Assembly: GCF_003003005.1 (NCBI RefSeq)
Contig: NZ_PVTR01000016.1
Coordinates: 1-64,000, forward strand
Source: Mongoliibacter ruber
GTDB lineage: Bacteria; Bacteroidota; Bacteroidia; Cytophagales; Cyclobacteriaceae
Length of the DNA stretch: 64,000 bases
Direction of reading: 5' to 3'
The stretch's first letter is position 1; every line of letters begins with the position of its first letter. The notes beneath the pieces were generated by a model. It did not search any database. It had not been told where the DNA came from and saw only the letters and a list, made by a program, of their open reading frames with translations. This document shows positions 16,587 to 25,160 of the stretch, in pieces. The position numbers and the translations under genes were made by a program.

Positions 16587-17657
16587 ATGAACACCTTAGC
16601 TCAAGTTCTTCAAAAAGCAAGAAATGCCCAAGAAATGGTAGTCAGAGAACTCGCCCAAAAATGTGGTATAGATGCAGCTATGATTTCAAGATTTGAAAAA
16701 GGACAAAGAATTCCAACCGAAGACAATTTGAAGGCATTGTCAGAAGTATTACACCTTTCATTTGATCATCTTCGTAAAGTTTGGCTTGCCGAAAAAGTTT
16801 ACAGGATTCTCGAAAATGAGGATGAAGCAATCGAAGTGCTAAGCCTAGCCGAATCCAGGGTAGCATATCTGAGTAGCAAGCAGGCTTTGGTGATGCAGGG
16901 TTTGAGTGAAGAGATCAAAATCAAGCTACAAGAAATTGACCGCCTAAAGGCAGAGTGGCAATCTCAAAAGCCACTAAATACCCTACAGCTTCAAAAGATG
17001 AAGGAGTATTTTCATGTGGCATACACCTTTGAAAGCAATAGGATTGAGGGCAATACCCTTACCCTTCAGGAGACTCATTTGGTAGTAAATGAAGGGATCA
17101 CAATTGGTGGTAAGTCCATGAGTGAGCACCTAGAGGCAGTCAACCACGCTGAGGCTATTTCTTATATGGAAGCTCTAGTGAAAGATGAGTTGGATTACAG
17201 CCCCAGGGTGTTGTCTGAGTTGAACTATCTTATCCTCAAAGGTTTAGATAGAGAAAATGCCGGCAAATACAGGTCAGTACCGGTGAGGATTTCTGGGAGT
17301 GCGCATGTGCCACCACAGCCCTACCTATTGGATAAATTGATGGAAGACTATTTTCACCATTATGACACCCAAAAAAGAATCCTTCATCCTGTTATTCTAG
17401 CGGCTGAAATGCACGAAAGATTGGTTAGTATCCACCCCTTTATTGATGGAAATGGTAGAAGTAGCCGTCTTGTGATGAACCTGATCCTTTTGAAGCATGG
17501 CTACACTATTGCCAATCTCAAAGGAGATTTAGATTCCAGGTTGGCTTATTACAAAGCTTTGGAAGCAGTGCAAGTGGACAACAATCCAGATGTATTTTAT
17601 CACTTGGTAGCTGACACTGTCAAAGAATCACTACTTAGCCACTTGGAATTGACCTAA
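16587..17657 (+). CDS. XRE-type DNA-binding domain fused to class II Fic AMPylase domain
   Basis: 356 aa. Residues 1-65 form an XRE helix-turn-helix (ELAQKCGIDAAMISRFEKGQRIPT). A helical linker leads to the Fic core with the complete active-site motif HPFIDGNGRSS (His283). The inhibitory motif S-x-x-x-E-G is present N-terminal to the core as SNRIEG (150-155), defining an auto-inhibited class II Fic protein. Fic enzymes transfer AMP or related groups to proteins. With its own HTH domain and operator-like repeats at its promoter, this one may be autoregulated, and it stands alone without an obvious antitoxin, in keeping with intramolecular inhibition. The target is unknown. Confidence 0.92.
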   Translation: MNTLAQVLQKARNAQEMVVRELAQKCGIDAAMISRFEKGQRIPTEDNLKALSEVLHLSFDHLRKVWLAEKVYRILENEDEAIEVLSLAESRVAYLSSKQALVMQGLSEEIKIKLQEIDRLKAEWQSQKPLNTLQLQKMKEYFHVAYTFESNRIEGNTLTLQETHLVVNEGITIGGKSMSEHLEAVNHAEAISYMEALVKDELDYSPRVLSELNYLILKGLDRENAGKYRSVPVRISGSAHVPPQPYLLDKLMEDYFHHYDTQKRILHPVILAAEMHERLVSIHPFIDGNGRSSRLVMNLILLKHGYTIANLKGDLDSRLAYYKALEAVQVDNNPDVFYHLVADTVKESLLSHLELT

Positions 17658-17666
17658 TACTTGACT

Positions 17667-17706
17667 AGACAGTTTTTGCCTTGATGAGCAAAGACTGTCT
17701 TTTTTT
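17667..17706. terminator. Intrinsic terminator after the Fic gene
   Basis: AGACAGT and ACTGTCT arms separated by a 20-nt loop, followed by six T residues. It lies 10 bp past the Fic stop, and its T-run overlaps the stop codon of the convergent zinc-ribbon gene. Confidence 0.75.
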
Positions 17707-17860
17707 ATAAAATGAAAATAAGTAAAAATAATAGAGCCATAAATATGGCCATCCATTGGTAAATTGGGTTTCGTTTAGGGAACTCATACTTGCAAATCGG
17801 ACATTCTTCCGCTTTTTTATTGATTTCCATCGCACAGGATGGACATTCTTTTAGCTTCAT
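17705..17860 (-). CDS. Small zinc-ribbon membrane protein (51 aa)
   Basis: The ORF starts MKLKECPSCAMEINKKAEEC and continues PICKYEFPKRNPIYQ before a single hydrophobic C-terminal segment (WMAIFMALLFLLIFIL). Two CxxC knuckles (Cys6/Cys9 and Cys20/Cys23) form a zinc-ribbon, so the arrangement is cytosolic zinc ribbon plus one membrane anchor. Such tiny proteins are widespread in Bacteroidetes and usually unannotated or called zinc ribbon domain-containing. It is convergent with fic and divergent from the DsbA-like gene 57 bp away. Function unknown. Confidence 0.75.
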   Translation of the reverse strand: MKLKECPSCAMEINKKAEECPICKYEFPKRNPIYQWMAIFMALLFLLIFIL

Positions 17861-17917
17861 ATTTTGAACCAAGTCGTGTGATTTTTCATTGATACATCTA
17901 AAGTAAACAATAAGATT

Positions 17918-18631
17918 ATGAAAATAGAAATATGGTCTGATATCATGTGTCCTTTTTGTTATATAGGCAAAAGGAGGTTAGAGTCTGCTTTGGCTGATTT
18001 TGAATATGCAGACAAGATTGAGATTGAATGGAAGAGTTTTTTACTGAATCCGGATATGGTCACAGACCCCAGTAAAAGTACCCTTGAGTACCTTTCTGAA
18101 ACAAAGGGTTGGTCAATCGAACAGACCAAAGAAATTACCAAACAGGTAGTCGACATGGCTGAGGAAGAAGGATTGGAATACAAAATGGATCAGACAGTTG
18201 TAGCCAATGCCAAGAATGCCCACAGACTTTTACAGTTAGCTAAAAGTTTGGGTAAAGGCGGAGAACTGAAAGAAAGGCTTTTAAAAGCGTATTTCACTGA
18301 AGGAGCAAATATTGATGACGAAAGGACTTTGGTAGGCTTTGCAGCAGAAGTAGGTATAGCAGAACAAAGGGCTTTGGCTTGTCTTAATTCCAATGAATTT
18401 GAAGATAAAGTGGATGAAGATATTTATGAGTCACGTCAATTGGGTGTAAGAGGTGTTCCATTCTTTGTCTTGGATCGGAAGTTTGGCATATCTGGGGCTC
18501 AACCCAAAGAAGCTTTTGTGGAGACCATTAAAAAGGCTTGGGAGGATTTTGTACAGCGCAATCCCATCTTACAATTTTCGGAATCATCTCAAGATGGTAA
18601 TTCTTGTGATGTGGATGGAAACTGTGACTGA
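17918..18631 (+). CDS. DsbA-family/FrnE-like dithiol oxidoreductase
   Basis: 237 aa, no signal peptide, so cytoplasmic. The thioredoxin-fold active site CPFC (Cys11-Cys14) follows the first strand (KIEIWSDIM), and the cis-proline is in VRGVPFFVLD (about 182). The intervening ~110 residues are the helical insertion of the DsbA/2-hydroxychromene isomerase group. FrnE-like members act as disulfide isomerases or oxidoreductases in stress resistance. A Cys-containing tail (GNSCDVDGNCD) at the extreme C-terminus resembles the additional C-terminal cysteines of FrnE-type proteins. Monocistronic. Confidence 0.9.
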   Translation: MKIEIWSDIMCPFCYIGKRRLESALADFEYADKIEIEWKSFLLNPDMVTDPSKSTLEYLSETKGWSIEQTKEITKQVVDMAEEEGLEYKMDQTVVANAKNAHRLLQLAKSLGKGGELKERLLKAYFTEGANIDDERTLVGFAAEVGIAEQRALACLNSNEFEDKVDEDIYESRQLGVRGVPFFVLDRKFGISGAQPKEAFVETIKKAWEDFVQRNPILQFSESSQDGNSCDVDGNCD

Positions 18632-18645
18632 AAAATCTGATATAT

Positions 18646-18733
18646 AAATTGCCACTAAGGCTCGAAGGCACTAAGGAAATGTGTAGAAAAAATTGATAAA
18701 AATCTTAGTGTATTTTTGTCTATAAGGCAATTT
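18646..18733. repeat. Intergenic imperfect inverted repeat
   Basis: AAATTGCC at 18646-18653 and GGCAATTT at 18726-18733 bracket CACTAAGG-type repeats (CACTAAGGCTCGAAGGCACTAAGG) and a partly complementary CTTAGTG. It resembles the degenerate CACTAAGG/CTTTGTGGC intergenic elements seen in many Bacteroidetes genomes; no gene is visible. Confidence 0.45.
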
Positions 18734-18740
18734 AAAATAG

Positions 18741-18774
18741 AAAAGGAGCAGCATATATTGCAGCTCCTTTTGGA
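18741..18774. terminator. Terminator-like hairpin between convergent genes
   Basis: AAAAGGAGC and GCTCCTTTT arms with a 13-nt loop, between the ends of the DsbA-like and SMP-30 genes. The A/T tails are short, so it may act in either direction. Confidence 0.6.
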
Positions 18775-18861
18775 TTATTTACAGTGCTATTTATTGAGAT
18801 ACTACTTTTAAGGTTTGTGTTTTTTTACATAAAAATTAGTAGATGTTAAAGCTGACAAGAA

Positions 18862-19773
18862 TTACCAAACACCCCTAACTTTCATCTGAAGGGTATACAC
18901 AGAACCCATTGCAGTAATGAAAAGCGTTTTTCTATCTGTACCTCCAAATACTACATTGGCTGTCCAATTTTCCTCTATTGGAATATGTCCAATCTGATTG
19001 CCGCGTGAGTTGAATACAGTAACTCCTTTTCCAGTCAAATAAACATTCCCTCTATTGTCAATTGTCATACCATCGGAGCCCATTTCTGCAAAAAGCTTTC
19101 TATTGGTCAGGTAGCCATCTTCGGTAATTTCATACACATAAGTTTTGTTGTCTCCAATATCCGCTACATAAAGCTTTTTGCCATCAGGTGTTCCTACGAC
19201 ACCGTTTGGCTTGACAAGACTTTCATCCACACGGATAAACTGCATCTTATCAGGGCTGAGAAAATAGAGATGCTCTCCGTCTTGTTGCATTTCGGGATCA
19301 CGTTCCCAATATTCCCTTTTGTACAAGGGATCAGTGATGTACATGCCTCCATAAGGCGATATCCAAAGGTCATTTGGGCCATTTAGCAGGTTTCCCCTAT
19401 GATTTTCTATCAAGACTTTTACTTCTTTCTTGTCGTTGATTGACCAAAGTTGGTTGTTTTCATCCGCACAGGTGATCAAGTTGCTGTCCCGATCGAAGTA
19501 CATGCCATTCGAACGTCCTGCATCTTCCATATAGACACTGAGTTCATTTCTGGTAGCAGACCAGCGGATTATCCTGTTATTGGGTTGATCCGTAAAATAA
19601 ACATCTCCATTACGGTGGACTGCAGGTCCTTCCGTAAATGAATATTCATCACTCAACTTAACCAATTCAGCATTCTTGGCGGTAAGTTTACTGATGTTGT
19701 TTTTTTGTGCAAAACTTTGGCCTGCGGTCAGGAATGATGCAAAAGCCAGTAAGAATAAGGATTTTTTCAACAT
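18862..19773 (-). CDS. Exported SMP-30/gluconolactonase-like beta-propeller protein
   Basis: 303 aa with signal peptide MLKKSLFLLAFASFLTAGQSFAQ. The six-bladed SMP-30/LRE propeller is recognisable: YSFTEGPAVHRNGDVYFTD (metal Glu), GRSNGMYFDRDSNLITCAD, NGPNDLWISPYGGMYITDP and ADIGDN. Family members hydrolyse sugar lactones using a divalent metal. It is followed upstream (14 bp) by the EEP-family nuclease on the same strand, so the two are probably co-transcribed. Substrate unknown. Confidence 0.88.
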   Translation of the reverse strand: MLKKSLFLLAFASFLTAGQSFAQKNNISKLTAKNAELVKLSDEYSFTEGPAVHRNGDVYFTDQPNNRIIRWSATRNELSVYMEDAGRSNGMYFDRDSNLITCADENNQLWSINDKKEVKVLIENHRGNLLNGPNDLWISPYGGMYITDPLYKREYWERDPEMQQDGEHLYFLSPDKMQFIRVDESLVKPNGVVGTPDGKKLYVADIGDNKTYVYEITEDGYLTNRKLFAEMGSDGMTIDNRGNVYLTGKGVTVFNSRGNQIGHIPIEENWTANVVFGGTDRKTLFITAMGSVYTLQMKVRGVW

Positions 19774-19787
19774 ATAAGGTTACTAGG

Positions 19788-20744
19788 TTAAACTGTTAGG
19801 AACTCAGCCCAAAGTGGAAAGTGATCTGATATCCTAAAAGAAAGTTGGCTTAAGGTATAAGGACGTTTTACCAAAACCAAATTTCTGAAATCAAACACAC
19901 CTCCTTGGGCGTAATTCAGACAAATATTATCATCAAACCAAGCTATTTGATCATAAAAGGAGTATGTTTTTTTGAAAACAGTCCTATCTATGTCTTGAAG
20001 GTCCTCAGGTACATGAAGACCTGTTGACACAAAGGCATCATAAGTAGGATCACCTTTTCTCACTATATTGAAATCTCCCAAAGTGATCAAACTATGGTTC
20101 CAAGAATTTAGCTCGGTAGACCAATTTTTGATCCAATTGGCGATTTCTTTTATTTCCGCCACACGATCCGCTGGTTTTGACCCAAATAAAACATGTAGTG
20201 TCAACAAAACAAAGGTATTTTTGGAGACTTGAAAACTTACTCCATAAGGGGTACGGGCAAATTGCCTTTGGAGGGCATCAGGATTTATAGCCCTGTTTTT
20301 TTCCAGAACATCGTCAGGAATGACAATTTCACAAGCCAAACCAGACAACTTTACTTTTCTATTGTCAAAAATAAAGCCCAGTCTCTCATTATTTCCTTGA
20401 GATCCAGCTGTGACATCAGTCATCAAAAAGCTCCAGTCAGGTCCTAACAATCTCATTGTTTCCCTTAATGCTTTGAAATTACCTCGGATTTCCTGCACAG
20501 CGATGATGTCAAACCTTCTGATGATTTCGACAATACAGAGCAGAGAGTGTCCATCACGTTTTGGCGATTGATTGTCGGCAGCTTCCCAATCCATAGTGAG
20601 GTTTCCGAAAACCCGGATATTCCAAGTGCAGATCAAGACATTTCTATCTAATTTCTTTGGAGGGATCTCTTGATCTAAAGCATCCTGGAGCAGTTTCAGC
20701 TCATCGAGGATTTCCTTTGGCGGTTCTTGTAAGTTAAAGCTCAT
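19788..20744 (-). CDS. Endonuclease/exonuclease/phosphatase-fold protein
   Basis: 318 aa, cytoplasmic. EEP-superfamily active-site blocks are in order: TWNIRVFG, AVQEIRGN (metal Glu), LTLHVLFG, TLGDFNIVRKGD and a terminal SDHFPLWAEF (catalytic Asp-His). Members include exonuclease III, DNase I-like nucleases and phosphodiesterases. The ATG at 20744 starts about 80 bp from the divergent AbgT gene. The short gap to the SMP-30 gene suggests co-transcription, though no functional link is evident. Confidence 0.88.
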   Translation of the reverse strand: MSFNLQEPPKEILDELKLLQDALDQEIPPKKLDRNVLICTWNIRVFGNLTMDWEAADNQSPKRDGHSLLCIVEIIRRFDIIAVQEIRGNFKALRETMRLLGPDWSFLMTDVTAGSQGNNERLGFIFDNRKVKLSGLACEIVIPDDVLEKNRAINPDALQRQFARTPYGVSFQVSKNTFVLLTLHVLFGSKPADRVAEIKEIANWIKNWSTELNSWNHSLITLGDFNIVRKGDPTYDAFVSTGLHVPEDLQDIDRTVFKKTYSFYDQIAWFDDNICLNYAQGGVFDFRNLVLVKRPYTLSQLSFRISDHFPLWAEFLTV

Positions 20745-20825
20745 ATAAAAATAAGTTTAGCATGAAGGAATAGTATGATATTTGGAAAGCATGGTTATTT
20801 TTGAGGAAACTGAATATGACCCATA

Positions 20826-22382
20826 ATGAGCAAATCCACCTCCTCGCAGAAGACGTTTTTAGACAGGTTTTTAGATTTCATAGAGAAAGCAGGCAATAAG
20901 CTTCCTGATCCGGCAATGTTGTTTTTAATGTTGATGTTGATCACTTGGGTCATGTCAGCCTTATTATCTCCAATAGATTTTGGAGCTATTGACCCTAGGA
21001 CAGGTGCAGATCTGAGGGTGCAGAATCTACTTACTGGTACCCAATTTGCCAATTTTTTGGGAAATATGACAGGGGTATTTATTAATTTCCCTCCCTTGGG
21101 TGTAGTATTATTGGCCATGCTTGGTGTGGGAGTGGCAGAACATTCCGGATTTATCAATGCAGGGTTAAAGTTTTTACTTGGAATTACACCAAAAATGCTT
21201 TTGACCCCCATCTTGACTTTGGTCGCAATAGTCAGCCACACGGCCGCAGATGCCGGGTATGTATTGGTTATTCCTTTGGGTGGGGTGATTTTCTATGCTG
21301 CCGGAAGACATCCCTTGGCGGGGATAGCGGCAGCTTTTGCTGGTGTTTCCGGAGGGTTTAGCGCCAATTTTATACCGTCAAGTATAGATCCTTTGATCCA
21401 AAGCTTTACCCAGTCAGCAGCACAGATCATCGATGCTGACATTACCCTAAATCCACTGAATAATATCTATTTTACCGGACTTTCCAGTATTGTGGTAGTT
21501 GCGGCTGTTTGGTATCTAACAGATAGGGTGATAGAGCCAAGGTTGAATAAAAATGTGGCCATTGATGGCAATATAGAAGATATTCCAAAAATGGAAACGC
21601 TCAATATGCGTGAAAAAAGAGCCTTTTGGATTGCTTTCGCAACAATGGTTGTCTGCGTAATTTTATTGGTGCTTTGGGCTATCCCAAATGATTCGGCATT
21701 AAGAGATCCGGAAGGCGAAATCACTTCTTTTGGTGCCCCCTTGATGAAGTCCATTGTGCCATTGATTTTTATTTTGTTTTGGATACCTGGAGTTGTCTAT
21801 GGTTTTCTGAGTGGTACTTACAAAAGTGCCCAAGATATGGTACAGTCCATGAGCAAAGCCATGGGCAGTATGGCTTACTATATCGTAATGGCCTTTTTCT
21901 GTGCCTTGTTTATCGATGCTTTTGGAAAGTCAAATATAGGAGCTCTTACGGCTTTGAAAGGTGCTGATGTCTTGCAGGCCATGCAATTGCCCGCGCAGGT
22001 TACTATTGTTGGAATTGTGATTTTGACGGCTTTTGTAAACCTATTGGTAGGTTCAGCTTCTGCAAAATGGGCGCTGATCAGCCCTATCTTTGTGCCTATG
22101 TTGATGCAATTGGGTATATCTCCTGATTTGACACAGGCAGCATATAGGGTGGGAGATTCTGTTTCCAACATCATTACACCACTACTTCCATATTTCCCAT
22201 TGATTGTGGTTTTCTGTCAGCGCTATGTCAAGTCGACCGGCATAGGGACTTTGGTGTCTATCATGTTGCCTTATTCATTGGTTTTGTTGGTGGTTTGGTC
22301 ACTGTTTTTGTTGTTGTATTGGACTTTGGGTATTCCGCTGGGATTGCAGGCGACTTATGAATATGTGATGGTGAAACCTTAG
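20826..22382 (+). CDS. AbgT-family transporter
   Basis: 518 aa inner-membrane protein with about a dozen hydrophobic segments. AbgT hallmarks are visible: DPAMLFLMLMLITWVMSAL, a PPLGVVLLAMLGVGVAEHSG stretch, SHTAADAGYVLVIPLGGVIF and GSASAKWALISPIFVPMLM. E. coli AbgT takes up p-aminobenzoyl-glutamate; several homologues export sulfonamides or are linked to folate catabolites. No peptidase of the abg pathway is adjacent. ATG start at 20826. Confidence 0.93.
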   Translation: MSKSTSSQKTFLDRFLDFIEKAGNKLPDPAMLFLMLMLITWVMSALLSPIDFGAIDPRTGADLRVQNLLTGTQFANFLGNMTGVFINFPPLGVVLLAMLGVGVAEHSGFINAGLKFLLGITPKMLLTPILTLVAIVSHTAADAGYVLVIPLGGVIFYAAGRHPLAGIAAAFAGVSGGFSANFIPSSIDPLIQSFTQSAAQIIDADITLNPLNNIYFTGLSSIVVVAAVWYLTDRVIEPRLNKNVAIDGNIEDIPKMETLNMREKRAFWIAFATMVVCVILLVLWAIPNDSALRDPEGEITSFGAPLMKSIVPLIFILFWIPGVVYGFLSGTYKSAQDMVQSMSKAMGSMAYYIVMAFFCALFIDAFGKSNIGALTALKGADVLQAMQLPAQVTIVGIVILTAFVNLLVGSASAKWALISPIFVPMLMQLGISPDLTQAAYRVGDSVSNIITPLLPYFPLIVVFCQRYVKSTGIGTLVSIMLPYSLVLLVVWSLFLLLYWTLGIPLGLQATYEYVMVKP

Positions 22383-22443
22383 GAGAGGCGAGAAGCGAGA
22401 GAGAAAGGATGAAGGAGAGGAAGCGAGAGACGAGAATCGAGAG
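22382..22443. repeat. Purine-rich GAGA tract
   Basis: Low-complexity run of GAGAGGCGAGAAGCGAGA-type units directly after the AbgT stop. Similar G-A-rich degenerate tracts are common in intergenic Bacteroidetes DNA. No gene is encoded. Confidence 0.6.
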
Positions 22444-22468
22444 TTTAGAAAAATCAAGACAGGACCAA

Positions 22469-22560
22469 ATGCCATAGGCATGACAGATATAATAGCCCGG
22501 TAATTTATTGCCGGGTTTAAATATTAAGTGTGAGTATTCAAAGTACCGTAGGTACGGACG
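22469..22560. repeat. Cluster of REP-like palindromes
   Basis: Three small hairpins follow one another: ATGCC-ATA-GGCAT (22469-22481), a CCCGG/CCGGG stem (22496-22515) followed by a short T run that may terminate AbgT transcription, and GTACC-GTA-GGTAC (22543-22555). The CC(A/G)TAGG core shared by the first and third, with adjacent ATATTC, resembles REP elements mobilised by RAYT transposases in Bacteroidetes. The rest of 22561-22714 holds no gene. Confidence 0.5.
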
Positions 22561-22714
22561 ATATTCAAAACAAATATAAAAGTGTCAAGTAATTTTAGGA
22601 CGTGACAAATCTTCGGCTGACGTATCGTCATGAAAAACGATTAAATCATAAATGAGTTTGTTTCTGTTCGTGGGGATATGAACCGAGGCCGGCAGACTGG
22701 CAAGAGCGTCAAGT

Positions 22715-23608
22715 CTATTTCCTCTCCATCACGACCACAAGCTTTTTAAGTTTGGGAGAATAGGCCATTCGGCTTATGTTTTCGTATCCATCCTGCTTGA
22801 TAGTGCCGACTGAAATCCATTCCTTTTTATTGGCTTTTCGGATAAATAATTCATCTCCCTTTGCCATCAATAATAAGTTTTTGTTTAGCCAAATAAAATC
22901 TTCTGATGCAGGAAGGGCATACCCAAATGTGTGAGATTCCTTTTTCTCCAAATCAAAACCTTTGATTGCAAAAACTTTTTCGCCATCTATTTCTTGACTG
23001 TCATTCTTATCGATGTAAGTGATTACAGAGGTTTTAGGACGTTTTTTGATGGAACGGCCTACTTGTTGACTGATAGTCAAAATATCCTCTTTGGCATATG
23101 GATAAACCAATGTATTGGGTTGTCCAAGGACAAACATTGCGGCTTTGTTGTCATACCAATCATAATACCCTATTGGCTCAATGTCATCATAGAGCAATTC
23201 CGGTTCGCCGAAATTGGTAGGGTAAAGCCAAAGCCTTTGTTTACCGTCCTCCTCTACTGTGACAGCTGAAACGTACAACCCACAATCGGTGATGGCTGGA
23301 GAAAACTCATTCAGGTCCGGCGTTTTGGTCAAATTGACGAACTTATTGGAAGTAAATGTGTAAATAATGATGTCATGGTTGCCTTTGTCGTCAGCCGCAG
23401 AAAAAGCCAATTGCTCCTCATTGATAAAATTTGGCTGATTGTCATAAAGGTTTCTGTCCGTGATTTTTTTTTCAGTTCCGCTTTCTAGTTTAAGTTTGCT
23501 TCCTGTCGCCTTGGCATCTATTACTATTAAATCAGTTGCTGTTTGGGCTTGAGTTGCTGAAAATGTATTGAATAGAATGAAAATGCAGAGGGTGAGTGTT
23601 TTGTACAT
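22715..23608 (-). CDS. Exported TolB/PD40-like beta-propeller protein
   Basis: 297 aa with a signal peptide (MYKTLTLCIFILFNTFSATQAQ). The body consists of short repeated blades of the TolB/WD40-like type, for example NQPNFINEEQLAFSAADDKG, EFSPAITDCGLYVSAVTVEEDGKQRLWLY and ISRMAYSPKLKKLVVVMERK, so a propeller is likely. No catalytic residues are visible. The gene is divergent from the MpaB-like gene with 51 bp between. Role unknown; possibly protein or carbohydrate binding in the periplasm. Confidence 0.65.
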   Translation of the reverse strand: MYKTLTLCIFILFNTFSATQAQTATDLIVIDAKATGSKLKLESGTEKKITDRNLYDNQPNFINEEQLAFSAADDKGNHDIIIYTFTSNKFVNLTKTPDLNEFSPAITDCGLYVSAVTVEEDGKQRLWLYPTNFGEPELLYDDIEPIGYYDWYDNKAAMFVLGQPNTLVYPYAKEDILTISQQVGRSIKKRPKTSVITYIDKNDSQEIDGEKVFAIKGFDLEKKESHTFGYALPASEDFIWLNKNLLLMAKGDELFIRKANKKEWISVGTIKQDGYENISRMAYSPKLKKLVVVMERK

Positions 23609-23659
23609 ATAACTGTATATATTTCTAAAACCTATTTGCTTGAATAAGGTTAGCTAGCT

Positions 23660-24745
23660 GTGGATAAATTGAAATTATACCAATCTGAAAACCTGGACGC
23701 CCTTCGTAATGAGGGTGACCCCTTGGCTGATGCGGCAGTCTTGGATCTATATAGCAACCCTGCCTTCGCAGAGCGGATCAATACTTTTACCAAGATGCCT
23801 ACAAGAGATGAATTGGTAGAATTTCCTGCTTCAGTGCAAAAATACTTCCAAAGCTTTACGGTACAAGTCGATTTTTTGGAATTGGGAAAAATAAAGCTTG
23901 CGCAGGAATATTTCGACCAAAATGGGCAGTATTACTTATCCATGTTGGGTTTTTATTCACTACCTTATTGTTATGCTTTTGCAGATGGGGCTCAAGTGCT
24001 AGTGAGATCCAAGCGGATTACAGATGAAATCGGAAAGAGACTATCTGAAACAGCGCTTTTCTTGTTGGATTGTTTTCGTCCAGGAAGTTTTATTTCTGAC
24101 GAAAGGGCCTTGTTGAGCATTGCAAAAGTGCGCTTGATCCATGCTTTTAGCCGCTTTTTTATCCAAAAATATACCCAAGACTGGACAAAAGAGTGGGGGA
24201 TACCCATCAATCAGGAGGATATGCTTGGTACCAATCTGGCATTTTCACTTTTGGTAATGCGTGGAATGGAGAAGCTTCGCAAATTTCCAGGAAAGGAAGT
24301 TTTAGAGGCAGTTTTACACTATTGGAAAGTGATTGGTTACCATATGGGGATAGATGTTGAATTTTGGCCGGAAAATGCCAAGGAAGCATTTGAACTTGAA
24401 AAACTGATCAGAAGAAGGCACCTTAAAGAATCAGATGCAGGTAAATTGCTGACCCGTTCCTTACTCCGTTTTTATCAATCAGAAATACCGGATACCAATT
24501 TGGCTGATTTGGCAGAAACCATGGTAGCATTTTTTGTAGGGAAGGAAGCAGCTGAAGCTTTGGATCTAAAGGAAAAAGTGACCTTGCCAAAAGATGCCTT
24601 TAGGTTCCTATTGAAGTTCAATTTTTGGAAAGAAGGCAATGCAAAAGTGAACTATGGGAAAATTCGCCGTGAGTTTTTGAGTCAGCAAAGGGTCAAATTT
24701 GGCCATGAGATAGCACTGTCCGTACCTACCTTGAAACGTTCATAA
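23660..24745 (+). CDS. Oxygenase MpaB-like (DUF2236) protein
   Basis: 361 aa starting at a GTG. Signatures of the ER/MPAB/DCAPO (DUF2236) family: RLIHAFSRFF (about 158-167) and PINQEDMLGTNLAFS (about 182-196), matching the H-x-x-x-R and Q-x-D-x-x-x-T heme-ligand patterns of rubber oxygenase Lcp and MpaB relatives. These proteins are heme-b dioxygenases or similar. No signal peptide is apparent. It is followed 43 bp later by the DUF2752-TM2-DUF4097 group; co-transcription is possible. Substrate unknown. Confidence 0.85.
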   Translation: MDKLKLYQSENLDALRNEGDPLADAAVLDLYSNPAFAERINTFTKMPTRDELVEFPASVQKYFQSFTVQVDFLELGKIKLAQEYFDQNGQYYLSMLGFYSLPYCYAFADGAQVLVRSKRITDEIGKRLSETALFLLDCFRPGSFISDERALLSIAKVRLIHAFSRFFIQKYTQDWTKEWGIPINQEDMLGTNLAFSLLVMRGMEKLRKFPGKEVLEAVLHYWKVIGYHMGIDVEFWPENAKEAFELEKLIRRRHLKESDAGKLLTRSLLRFYQSEIPDTNLADLAETMVAFFVGKEAAEALDLKEKVTLPKDAFRFLLKFNFWKEGNAKVNYGKIRREFLSQQRVKFGHEIALSVPTLKRS

Positions 24746-24788
24746 TCGTACACTTTTTGTCCGTTATTAATATTTTTTGATGTGAATA

Positions 24789-25160
24789 ATGGTTAAAATA
24801 GGTCAAAAAGAGCCTTTTTGGCATATGGCACCCTTTTCGTACTTTGATGGGCAAATGAAAAGAATCACAGACATATTGAAGACAATTCCTTTGGAGTTGG
24901 TCTTTTGGATCGGAGCCTTGATTGGTATCTTTTTCATAGACCCTTATGGACCGCAGCATTTTACCCTTTGCCCTTTGGATAACCTAGGATTTCATTGGTG
25001 CCCTGGGTGTGGGTTGGGGAGATCCATGAGCCTACTCACCAAAGGAGACCTTCAAGCTTCTTGGTCCATGCACCCTTTGGCCATGTTTGCTTTTGCTGTG
25101 ATCATTTATCGCATAATTGAATTAATCAGAAACATTAAAACAACTAATCACTATGGCTAA
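24789..25160 (+). CDS. DUF2752 small membrane protein
   Basis: 123 aa. Two transmembrane segments (about residues 38-54 and 95-112) flank the DUF2752 signature CPLDNLGFHWCPGCGLGRS, with the short CPGC motif, followed by SWSMHPLAMFAF. The family is common in Bacteroidetes and has no assigned function. Its stop overlaps the start of the TM2 gene by 8 bp, so the two are translationally coupled. The true start may be the later Met (MKRITDILK, residue 23). Confidence 0.8.
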   Translation: MVKIGQKEPFWHMAPFSYFDGQMKRITDILKTIPLELVFWIGALIGIFFIDPYGPQHFTLCPLDNLGFHWCPGCGLGRSMSLLTKGDLQASWSMHPLAMFAFAVIIYRIIELIRNIKTTNHYG

